A DNA stretch of 64,000 nt from Actinomadura hibisca NBRC 15177 (GTDB taxonomy: Bacteria > Actinomycetota > Actinomycetes > Streptosporangiales > Streptosporangiaceae), in the NCBI RefSeq assembly GCF_001552635.1, contig NZ_BCRO01000062.1:1-64000 (forward strand), written 5' to 3'. The notes beneath the pieces were generated by a model. That model was not told the DNA's origin and did not search any database. It was given only the letters and a program-made list of their open reading frames with translations. The translations under genes and the position numbers were made by a program. Positions 34,650 through 42,699 of the stretch are shown piece after piece. Position 1 is the first letter of the stretch, and each line of letters begins with the position of its first letter.

Positions 34650-37523
34650 ATGAGCGGGGACGGCCGCTCGGTCGTGGGGCAGGTCGTCTCGCCCCTGCTG
34701 GTGGGGCGGAGTGCCGAGCTTGCGCGGCTGGTGGGCGCGGTCCGGCGGCCCCCGGCGGTCGCGGTGGTCTCCGGTGAGGCCGGGATCGGCAAATCTCGGC
34801 TCGTGGCGGAGATGGCTGCGGGGCTGGAGCCCGAGGGTGTTCGGGTGCTCGTGGGAACGTGCCAGCGCATTCGGGAGCCGTTTCCGCTTGGGCCTGTTGT
34901 CGAGGCGTTGCGTCAGTCTGGTGCCGCGTTGGCGGGGACCGAGCTGTCGCGTGTCGCCGGGGCGCTTCGGCCGTTGCTGCCCGAGCTGGAGGATTTGCTG
35001 CCGCCCCAGCCGCAGCCGCTAGAGGATCGGGCTGCTGAGCGGCATCGTATTTTTCGCGGGCTTGTTGAGGTGCTGGCTGCGCTTGGGGCCACGGTTCTGG
35101 TGGTCGAGGACGCTCATTGGGCTGATGAGCAGACCCTTGAGTTTCTCGGGTATCTGTTGGCTGTTCCGCCGGCTGGGCTGTCGTTGGTGGTCACCTATCG
35201 GGGTGAGGATGCTGGGCCCGGGTTGCGGCAGATGACTGCGCGGCCTGCTGCGGAGGTCACGCGGGAGCGGTTGGAGTTGGCGCCGCTCAATGTTGAGCAG
35301 ACTCGCGCCATGGCGCAGGCCATTTTGGGTGCTGAGCGCATTACTGAGGAGTTGGCTGCTTACCTGTGTGAGCGGGGGTCGGGGGTTCCGCTGGCCGTTC
35401 AGGAATTGCTGGCGTTGTTGCGTGAGCGTGGGACGTTGGCTTGGCGGCATGGGCGGTGGGCTCGTAAGGCCGTTGCGGAGCTGGATGTTCCTGTGCAGGT
35501 GCGGGACTCGGTTTTGGAGCGGGTTGCTCGGTTGACGGCAGAGGCTCGGGCTGTTGCTGAGGCTGCTGCTGTGCTTATGACGGGGGTTCCTGAGTCTGTC
35601 TTGCTGGCCACTGCGCGCGGTGGGGGGCCTGATGGGCTTGATGAGGCGGTTCGGGCTGGGCTGATTGTTGAGCGTGGGGGAGCTTTCGGTTTCCGGCACG
35701 CGCTTGCCGCGCAGGCGGTGTACGAGGATGTCCCTGGTGCTCGCCGCCGCGATTTGCACGGGCGTGCCGCTGACGCTGTGCAGCGTTTGGATCGGGTTCC
35801 GCTCGGTCGTCTGGCGCACCACTTGCGGGAGGCTGGGCGGCTGGCTGAGTGGGCCGCTGTGGCTGAGCGTGCTGCTGCTCAGGCGATTGAGCTCCGGGAC
35901 GATGCTGAGGCTGTGCGGCTTTTGGAGAGCGTCCTGCGCGAGGCTGATTTGGCTCCGGTCCGTCGCGCTGAGCTGACCGCCATGATGGCCGTTGCGGCGC
36001 TGCGCGTCCTGCATGTGCCTGATCTGCGCGAAGCCTTCGCCCGTGCTCTCGACGCCGACCTGCCCGCCCCGCTGCGCGCCGAGCTCCAGTTCCGGCTCGG
36101 CCTCCACCTGGACGACACCGGCGAGCACCAGGACGAGAAGTGGTCGGCCATCCGTGGGGCGGTCGAAGACCTAGACGAACGTTCGGGTCTGGCCGCCTGG
36201 GCGATGCTCGCGCTCGGCATGCCCACCGAGCCCACCGATCACGATGTGGCTGAACGCGCCGGCTGGCTCGATCGTGCCCTTGCCACCGTGCCCGACATCG
36301 AGGACGTCTCCCAACGGCAGCTCGTGCTCGGCAAGGTCGCGATGGGCCGCGTGCTCACCGGCGATCGGCGCTGGACCGGCCTCGCCGACCAGCTCATCGC
36401 CGCCTCCGGCCCCGCCGACTGGCGGCTCGCGAACGCCTACTTCTCGCTCGGCCTGGGTGCCGGACACGCGGGCCACCATGCCCTGGCGCGCGAGTCGTTG
36501 CGGCGCGCGCTGGACGTCAGCGCCGACGTGGACGCCCCTGACGCGATGGACTACCGCAGCCGCGCCGCCCTGCTGGTGGTCTCCTATCTGCGCGGGGAGT
36601 GGGAGGGCCAGGCGGATGCCATTCCGGAGGTGCTCGACGGGCTCAGCAGCCGCAGCGAGCGGGTCATGGCCGAGGTCGTGGCGGTCTGCCTGGACCTGGC
36701 CGGTGGGAACCTCGACGGCGCGTCGGAACGGTTGCAGGCTCTTGCGACGACCGACGGCACGCTTCTGCCGCTCATCGTGGACGCGCTGCTGCGGCTGGCG
36801 GTCGCGCGCGGTGAAGCGGAGGACGCCCTCACGGACACGGCTGAATATGTCGAACTGTGGGAATCGCGCGGCATGTGGCCGATCGGCGTGCGAGCCGTCC
36901 CAGCGCTCACCGAAGCCATGCTCGCAGTCGGACGTGCGGATGACGCCGCCGCCTTGGTGGATCGCTACGCCGACGCTATGGACGGCATGGACGCCCCGCT
37001 AGTCGACTGCGCCCTACCGCACGCGCGCGGGCTCCTAGCGTCCGCCGAAGGCAAATGGACGCGGGCGACGGGGGAGTTCACCGCAGCGGCTGCTGCCTAC
37101 GACAAACTGCCCGCGCCCTACGAGGCCGCTCGCGCGCGCGAGCAGGCAGCCGGAACCCTCCACGCCGCCGACGATCCGGATGCGGCAACCATGCTGGCGG
37201 CCGCCATTCATGCCTATGAGCAACTGGGCGCTCGGTGGGATCTCGAACGGGCGGCGCGGACGGCCCGGCAATGGGGCGTCGAGGTCGCGCCGCGCCCGCA
37301 GTCCCGGCGCGGCCCGCGCGGTTACGGGCCCACGCTCTCGCCTAGGGAACGGGAGGTCGCCGAGCTGGCGGCCACCGGTCTGACCAATCGCGACATCGCA
37401 AACGAGCTGTTCGTCTCGCCGAAGACGGTGGAGAAGCATCTTGCTTCGGCGCTGCGCAAGCTCGGCCTGCGTTCGCGCACCGCGCTGGCCGCCCACCTGA
37501 GCGCCGCAGCCCGCGAGGCGTAG
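34650..37523 (+). CDS. LAL-type LuxR regulator with AAA/STAND ATPase
   Basis: A 957-aa regulator. An N-terminal AAA_16 ATPase carries Walker A SGEAGIGKSR (residues 41-50) and Walker B VLVVEDAHWAD. A long helical, TPR-like middle follows, then a C-terminal LuxR HTH (LSPREREVAELAATGLTNRDIANELF ... TVEKHLASALRKLG, about 895-950). LAL proteins typically activate carbon-use or secondary-metabolite genes after ligand binding. Just outside the island, it faces the secreted-protease operon 250 bp downstream. Up to about 36.0 kb its codons are T/G-ending (GCT, GTT, GGG) and then switch to the usual C-ending ones, suggesting a mosaic gene. Confidence 0.88.
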   Translation: MSGDGRSVVGQVVSPLLVGRSAELARLVGAVRRPPAVAVVSGEAGIGKSRLVAEMAAGLEPEGVRVLVGTCQRIREPFPLGPVVEALRQSGAALAGTELSRVAGALRPLLPELEDLLPPQPQPLEDRAAERHRIFRGLVEVLAALGATVLVVEDAHWADEQTLEFLGYLLAVPPAGLSLVVTYRGEDAGPGLRQMTARPAAEVTRERLELAPLNVEQTRAMAQAILGAERITEELAAYLCERGSGVPLAVQELLALLRERGTLAWRHGRWARKAVAELDVPVQVRDSVLERVARLTAEARAVAEAAAVLMTGVPESVLLATARGGGPDGLDEAVRAGLIVERGGAFGFRHALAAQAVYEDVPGARRRDLHGRAADAVQRLDRVPLGRLAHHLREAGRLAEWAAVAERAAAQAIELRDDAEAVRLLESVLREADLAPVRRAELTAMMAVAALRVLHVPDLREAFARALDADLPAPLRAELQFRLGLHLDDTGEHQDEKWSAIRGAVEDLDERSGLAAWAMLALGMPTEPTDHDVAERAGWLDRALATVPDIEDVSQRQLVLGKVAMGRVLTGDRRWTGLADQLIAASGPADWRLANAYFSLGLGAGHAGHHALARESLRRALDVSADVDAPDAMDYRSRAALLVVSYLRGEWEGQADAIPEVLDGLSSRSERVMAEVVAVCLDLAGGNLDGASERLQALATTDGTLLPLIVDALLRLAVARGEAEDALTDTAEYVELWESRGMWPIGVRAVPALTEAMLAVGRADDAAALVDRYADAMDGMDAPLVDCALPHARGLLASAEGKWTRATGEFTAAAAAYDKLPAPYEAARAREQAAGTLHAADDPDAATMLAAAIHAYEQLGARWDLERAARTARQWGVEVAPRPQSRRGPRGYGPTLSPREREVAELAATGLTNRDIANELFVSPKTVEKHLASALRKLGLRSRTALAAHLSAAAREA

Positions 37524-37636
37524 GGGACCCCCACCGGTTTGCGGGACCCGTAGTGATTTCCCGCCGGGATCCCCTGCTCCCAAATGGGTGATCCTCCCCA
37601 TGGTTCGAGGGTCCGGTAGGCCGCGACGCTGGCGTC

Positions 37637-37738
37637 ATGTCCGATTCTCACCTCCCGGAGCCGGATCAGCCGGAGCAGCCGGACGATCCCGAGGCCGACG
37701 AGCCGGGAGCCGACGACGCCGGATGGGTCGACGCATGA
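37637..37738 (+). CDS. Possible 33-aa acidic peptide
   Basis: An ATG-initiated frame of 33 codons encodes a peptide starting MSDSHLPEPDQPEQ and ending GADDAGWVDA. It is rich in Asp, Glu and Pro (about half the residues), with no Cys, Ser cluster or signal peptide. It lies 37 bp ahead of the secreted-protein operon. No strong ribosome site precedes it, and the composition could arise by chance in GC-rich DNA, so it is tentative. If real it could be a leader peptide or small acidic partner of the operon. Confidence 0.3.
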   Translation: MSDSHLPEPDQPEQPDDPEADEPGADDAGWVDA

Positions 37739-37775
37739 CGCCCGCCGGACGCCACTCCCCCCTACAGGAGGACCT

Positions 37776-40241
37776 GTGCCCAGATTTCGCATGACGGCAG
37801 CGCTGGCGAGGACACGACGCAGGCGCGGGGTCGCGGTGGGCGCGGCCCTGGTGCTCGCCGCGACGGGGGCCACCGCCGGAACCGCCTCGGCCGGTCCGGT
37901 CCCCGCGCCGAAACCGGCGCTGAACGTGACGCCCCAGCCCGTCACGGCCCCCGCCAAGGCACCGGCCAAGGGCGCCCGGATCGTGGACAGCTCCACCGTC
38001 ACGCTGGTGACCGGCGACCGCTTCCGCGTGGACGTGGCCAGCGACGGTTCCCAGCAGGCCAGCCCCCTGTCCGGCGACCGCTCCGGCGGCACCTTCGCCC
38101 AGTACACCTTCGCGGGCGACACCTACGTCATCCCGGCGGAGGCCGCCCCCTACGTCGGACGGACGCTCGACACCCGCCTGTTCAACGTCGGCTACCTCAT
38201 GCGGGCCAAGCTCGACGACAAGCACACCAAGACGCTGCCCGTGCAGGTCAAGGCGAGCGCGGCGAAGGCCGAGGCGCTCCCCGCCACGAGCGTCACCACG
38301 ACGGCGGGCGGCGGCACGGTCCGCGCCAAGGTCACCAAGAAGGACGCCGCCGGATTCGGCAAGCTGCTGGCCGAGAACTGGCGCGAGAAGGGCGCGGCCA
38401 CCGACGCGCTGCCCGGTGTCACCAAGGTCGCGCTGGCCGCCCCGTCCGGCGCGCCCAAGCCGCCCCCGGACCCTGCGACGGCCCAGCCCCTGTCGGCGAA
38501 GGCGGCCACCGCCGCGACCGGCAAGAGCCCCCGCTACCGCAACCTGACGATCGACTCCATCGGCCTGGACGGCAAGCCCGGCGTCATGGTCGGCTTCGCC
38601 CACAACGTGGACGACGGCCGCCTCGCCAGCTTCGGCCTCGCCTACCCCGGCACCGGCAAGAAGACCTTCAGCGTGCCCGAGGGCACCTACAGCATCGAGG
38701 TCAGCGTCTTCACCGGGCCCGCCGACGACCTGTCCACCAAGGCGGCGCTGGTCATCCAGCCGGAGGTCACGGTCAGCCGCGACACCAGCGTCACGCTGGA
38801 CGCCCGCCAGGCCGTCCCCTACAAGACGGCCCTGGCGAACCCGCCGAAGGCCGACATGCCGCGCATCGACTTCCTGTCGTTCGCCCGCGACAGCGTCGCC
38901 GGTGACCAGGTCGGCATCCTGCCGAACGGGCTGGGCGCGCTCCTGGGCTTCTACAACATGCGTCTCGGCTCGGCCTCCTACACCGGCTACAACGAGCTGC
39001 GCGTCACCCCCACCCGCCCGGTCACCAAGGGCAAGCTGCACTACCTGGCGATGACGTCGCTCAGCGTGGGGACCGAGGAGGACCCCGGGGCGGGCTCCCA
39101 CTACGACCTGCTCTTCCCGGCCGAGGGCTCGGTGCCCGCGACGCAGTCCCGCACGGTCGCCCAGGCGGACCTGACGACGCTGCGCTCGAAGCTGCGCAAC
39201 CCCGCCTCGGACTACGAGATGGAGAAGCCGAAGGGCCTCTACAACATCGCCTACCTGCCGTGGACGTTCGCGCCGACCGGCATTCCGGGGAGCGTGCCCA
39301 CCGGGGACCGCACCGACTACCTGTACAGCAGCACGCCCGACCAGGTGCTCTGGGAGCACGCCTTCGTCGCGGGCAAGGGCGAGCGCCTGCTCGGCGAGCG
39401 CCGGACGTTGCGCCCCGGCCAGGTCGTCGAGCTGGACTGGAACGGCGGGCCGGACGTGCCGTCCTCCGCCGCGCAGTACGTGCAGACGGACGGCTTCCTG
39501 TTCATGGGCGAGTCGGGCGGGGCCAGCCAGATCGACGCCCGCTCGCAGGTGTGCGCGGCGTGCCGCCAGGGCGACATCGCCACGGTGTTCCTGCGGCACG
39601 GCGCAGACTCCGACCCGCTGAGCTACGCCTACGCCGAGACCAGCCGCCTGCGGTTCTTCCGCGACGGCGCCCTCGCCTACACCACCGAGTCCGAGGGGCT
39701 CACGCTCACGCCGGACCCGGCGGACCTGCCGCTGCTGCCGCGCCCCGCGGAGTACCGGATGGTCTGGGACGTGAACAGCCCGGACGCGCCCGGCACCTCC
39801 AGCACCACCGACTGGACGTTCCGGTCGGCGCCCGGCGGCACGGCGGCGACCCTGCCGAAGACCACGTCCTGCTCGCCGGACGCGTCCCAGAAGTGCGCGT
39901 TCCTGCCGATGTTGTTCGTCAACCACACGCTGAAGCTGGACGGGAACTCCGAGGCCCCGGCCGGAAAGCCCTTCGACATCGGGTTCCGGGTGTCGCACCA
40001 GCAGTACCAGGCCGCCCCCAAGGGCGTCACCGCGACGGTGCAGGTGTCCTACGACGACGGTGAGAGCTGGTCGGAGCCGGTGAGCGCCGCCGCGCGCGCC
40101 GACGGCACGTTCGGCGCCGAGATCAAGCACCCGGAGTACAAGGAGACCGCCCGCTGGGTGTCGTTGCGGGTCACCGCCCGCGACGGCGACGGCAGCGCGG
40201 TGACGCAGACCAACATCCGCGCCTACCGGCTCAACGGCTGA
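37776..40241 (+). CDS. Secreted subtilisin-like protein lacking the catalytic domain
   Basis: An 821-aa exported protein with a signal peptide (basic start, VAVGAALVLAATGATAGTASA, cleavage near residue 39). The next region matches the N-terminal pro-domain of large actinobacterial S8 peptidases: STVTLVTGDRFRVDV, YVIPAEAAPYVGRTLDTRLFNV. In those enzymes the Asp/His/Ser subtilase domain follows; here none is present, and the sequence goes to the beta-rich C-terminal regions instead. A CAAC pair lies near residue 592. The GTG at 37776 follows AGGAGG. It heads the protease operon; a role as decoy, chaperone or binding protein is inference. Confidence 0.75.
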   Translation: MPRFRMTAALARTRRRRGVAVGAALVLAATGATAGTASAGPVPAPKPALNVTPQPVTAPAKAPAKGARIVDSSTVTLVTGDRFRVDVASDGSQQASPLSGDRSGGTFAQYTFAGDTYVIPAEAAPYVGRTLDTRLFNVGYLMRAKLDDKHTKTLPVQVKASAAKAEALPATSVTTTAGGGTVRAKVTKKDAAGFGKLLAENWREKGAATDALPGVTKVALAAPSGAPKPPPDPATAQPLSAKAATAATGKSPRYRNLTIDSIGLDGKPGVMVGFAHNVDDGRLASFGLAYPGTGKKTFSVPEGTYSIEVSVFTGPADDLSTKAALVIQPEVTVSRDTSVTLDARQAVPYKTALANPPKADMPRIDFLSFARDSVAGDQVGILPNGLGALLGFYNMRLGSASYTGYNELRVTPTRPVTKGKLHYLAMTSLSVGTEEDPGAGSHYDLLFPAEGSVPATQSRTVAQADLTTLRSKLRNPASDYEMEKPKGLYNIAYLPWTFAPTGIPGSVPTGDRTDYLYSSTPDQVLWEHAFVAGKGERLLGERRTLRPGQVVELDWNGGPDVPSSAAQYVQTDGFLFMGESGGASQIDARSQVCAACRQGDIATVFLRHGADSDPLSYAYAETSRLRFFRDGALAYTTESEGLTLTPDPADLPLLPRPAEYRMVWDVNSPDAPGTSSTTDWTFRSAPGGTAATLPKTTSCSPDASQKCAFLPMLFVNHTLKLDGNSEAPAGKPFDIGFRVSHQQYQAAPKGVTATVQVSYDDGESWSEPVSAAARADGTFGAEIKHPEYKETARWVSLRVTARDGDGSAVTQTNIRAYRLNG

Positions 40242-40255
40242 GCGGGAGAGCAGAC

Positions 40256-41479
40256 ATGCGAGATTCCAGAATGAAGGCGGCCGTGCTGGCGGCGGCCGTG
40301 GCGCTGGCGGCCCTGCTGCCGGTCTCGGCCTCGGCGGCGTCGCCGACCGGAGCACCGGTCGCGGCCACGGCCAACGCGCCCAAGCCGGCCAAGCGCCCGG
40401 TGTGCACCGACAAGGACGCCAGGGCGGACTGCGTCCTCAAGGCCGTCCCCACCAAGGTCGTCAAGAAGGCCGGCACCACGGAGATGCCGACCAACGCGCT
40501 GAACGCCGCGCAGCTCCAGGACGCCTACAAGCTGCCCAGCGACCTGCTCGGCGGCGGCCGCACGATCGCCGTGGTGTCGCCGTTCGGCAACTCCCTCGCC
40601 GAGGAGGACCTGAACGCCTACCGGACCGCCAACGGCCTGCACCCCTGCGACGCGGAGTTCCCCTGCCTCCGCAAGATCGACCAGCGCGGCGGGACGACCC
40701 CGCCGCCCGCCGTCCCGGGTTGGGGCCTGTACGGCGCGGTCGGGCTCGACATGGCCTCGGCCGCCTGCCCGAACTGCAAGCTCCTGCTGGTCGAGGCCGA
40801 CGACGACACCCTCGCCAACCAGGGCGAGGCCGTCGACGAGGCCGTGCGGCAGGGCGCCGACGCGGTCGTCGTGATGCAGTCCTGGACCGGCGAGTACGAG
40901 GGCCAGCAGGCCCTGGCCAAGCACTTCGACCACCCGGGGGTGGCGATCGTCGCCTCGTCCGGCAGCTCGGGCTTCAACGGGACCGGCCAGCAGGCCCTGC
41001 CCGCCGCCTACCCCACGGTCGTGGCGGTGGCCGGGACCGAGCTGTTCCGCGACCCCGCGACCCCGCGCGGCTGGTCCGAGCGCGTGTGGCGGCACACCAG
41101 CTCGGGCTGCTCGGTCTACGCCGCCCGGCCGTCCTGGCAGGCCAAGGGCTCCTGCGGCAACCGCCGCACGGTGGCCGACGTGGCCGCCGTCGCCTCGGAC
41201 CTGACGCCCGTCCTGGTCTACGACACCTCCTCCAGCGGCTGGGTGCGGGTGTCCGGCCCGCCGGTGGCGTCCGCGCTGATCTCCGGGGTGTACGGGCTGG
41301 CGGGCAACACCGCGCGCACCAAGGCGCCGTCCCGGCCCTACAGCAGCCCCCAGCGCCACCTGTTCGACATCACCACCGGCACCAACGGCTACTGCGGGGA
41401 CGGCTACCTGTGCACCGCCGGGCGGCGTTACGACGCCCCCAGCGGCATGGGCGCCCCCAACGGCACCGGCGCCTTCTAG
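40256..41479 (+). CDS. Secreted sedolisin (S53)-like pseudo-peptidase
   Basis: A 407-aa exported protein with a cleavable signal peptide (LAAAVALAALLPVSASA). The fold signatures of actinobacterial S53 proteins are clear: LGGGRTIAVVSPFGN, GLDMASAACPNCKLLLVEA, ISGVYGLAGN, and paired cysteines. The catalytic residues are not. The Glu of the ExxxD motif is Ala161 (only Asp165 remains), the oxyanion Asp of SSGDSG is Ser237, and the catalytic Ser of the GTS motif falls on Pro336 (SGPPVASA). It is therefore probably inactive as a protease and may bind peptides instead. Confidence 0.8.
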   Translation: MRDSRMKAAVLAAAVALAALLPVSASAASPTGAPVAATANAPKPAKRPVCTDKDARADCVLKAVPTKVVKKAGTTEMPTNALNAAQLQDAYKLPSDLLGGGRTIAVVSPFGNSLAEEDLNAYRTANGLHPCDAEFPCLRKIDQRGGTTPPPAVPGWGLYGAVGLDMASAACPNCKLLLVEADDDTLANQGEAVDEAVRQGADAVVVMQSWTGEYEGQQALAKHFDHPGVAIVASSGSSGFNGTGQQALPAAYPTVVAVAGTELFRDPATPRGWSERVWRHTSSGCSVYAARPSWQAKGSCGNRRTVADVAAVASDLTPVLVYDTSSSGWVRVSGPPVASALISGVYGLAGNTARTKAPSRPYSSPQRHLFDITTGTNGYCGDGYLCTAGRRYDAPSGMGAPNGTGAF

Positions 41480-41490
41480 GAGTGCACACC

Positions 41491-42696
41491 ATGCGATTCC
41501 CCCCACGCATCCCCCTACGCGCGGCGGCGACGGCCGCGGGCCTGACCGCCCTGCTCACCGGCCTGATCACCACCGGCGGCGCGGCCCCGGCCAGCGCCGG
41601 GTGCGCCCCGACCTGGAAGACCGTCCCCGTCCCGGCCAACAACGTCGACCTGGTGGACGTCGAGGCGCTGGCGCCCAACGACGTCCGGTTCACCGGCAAC
41701 GTCGACACCGGCAGCACCGCGCTGCTGGGCTGGAACGGCAAGTCGATCACCCCGGCCCGCGGGCAGATCCCGCAGTCGCCGCTGCACGACCGGTTCCTGG
41801 TGGGCCACGGCTCCTACAGCTCGGCCACCAGCGGCTGGATCAAGACCGAGCCCAAGGCCACCTGGCCCAACATCGCCGACACCCTCGCCCGCTGGGACGG
41901 CACCCGCTGGACCACGACGCCCGGCGCGGTCTCGCCCGACCCCGAGAAGGCCCCGGCCCGCGCGAACGACGTGGTCACCCTGGCGCCGAACGTCGCCTAC
42001 GCCGCGGGCGGCATGCGCGGGCAGGGCGGCTTCATCCAGCGCTGGGACGGCACCGAGTGGAAGGCGGTCGACCACCCGGCGGCCGCGCGCCAGGGAGCGG
42101 AACTGTTCCGGATCGCGGCGTCCTCGGCCAGCGACGTCTGGGCCGTCGGCATGCAGCGCGCGGAGGACGGCACGACGCGCGTGCCGCTGGTCCTGCACTA
42201 CGACGGGACGCGGTGGCGCGACGTCGAGGTGCCGTCCTTCGCCACGCCCGGCATGCCCGACGCGCTCGCCACGACGGTCGTGACGAACGGGCCCAACGAC
42301 GTCTGGGTGGGCGCCCGGCGCGGCGTCTACTCCGACCCCAACACCAACACGCCGCTGCTGGCGCACTGGGACGGCAAGGAGTGGACCACCGTGGCGGGCA
42401 CCGCCGCGACCGGCAACGGCCAGATCGAGGCCCTGCACGTCGCCGGACCGCGCGACGTGTGGGCGGTCGTCAGCCCCAACCTGACGCACTGGGACGGCAA
42501 GGAGTGGAAGGTCGTCACCCCCCAGGGCGCGCAGCCCGACGACCTCACCTACGTCTACCGCGCCATCGACGGCACCGGCCCCAACGACGTCTGGGCCGTC
42601 GGTGTCTACATCTACGGCGAAGAGTCGAACATCCCCGGCCAGCCGTACGCGCGGGTGCGCGCCGTGGCCGCCCACCTGAGCTGCGAGGGGCGCTGA
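41491..42696 (+). CDS. Secreted WDG-repeat (beta-propeller-like) protein
   Basis: A 401-aa exported protein with a signal peptide ending near SAG. A motif of form W/Y-D-G-x-x-W occurs five times (RWDGTRW, RWDGTEW, HYDGTRW, HWDGKEW twice) at roughly 50-80-residue spacing. Each is preceded by a DVW or DVxF strand such as SDVWAVGMQ, NDVWVGARR, RDVWAVVS and NDVWAVGVY. This suits a repeating beta-blade structure, probably a propeller. No enzymatic motif is seen. It starts 11 bp after the pseudo-sedolisin stop with GGAG upstream, and ends 3 bp before the active subtilisin. Confidence 0.75.
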   Translation: MRFPPRIPLRAAATAAGLTALLTGLITTGGAAPASAGCAPTWKTVPVPANNVDLVDVEALAPNDVRFTGNVDTGSTALLGWNGKSITPARGQIPQSPLHDRFLVGHGSYSSATSGWIKTEPKATWPNIADTLARWDGTRWTTTPGAVSPDPEKAPARANDVVTLAPNVAYAAGGMRGQGGFIQRWDGTEWKAVDHPAAARQGAELFRIAASSASDVWAVGMQRAEDGTTRVPLVLHYDGTRWRDVEVPSFATPGMPDALATTVVTNGPNDVWVGARRGVYSDPNTNTPLLAHWDGKEWTTVAGTAATGNGQIEALHVAGPRDVWAVVSPNLTHWDGKEWKVVTPQGAQPDDLTYVYRAIDGTGPNDVWAVGVYIYGEESNIPGQPYARVRAVAAHLSCEGR

Positions 42697-42699
42697 CCC

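Noticed and set aside
37637-37738. Lanthipeptide or other RiPP precursor
   Set aside because: The acidic peptide has no Cys and no Ser/Thr-rich core, and no modifying enzyme is encoded nearby.
37635-40355. 906-codon minus-strand frame opposite the S8-like gene
   Set aside because: Low-complexity composition; the plus strand has a signal peptide, ribosome site and family motifs.
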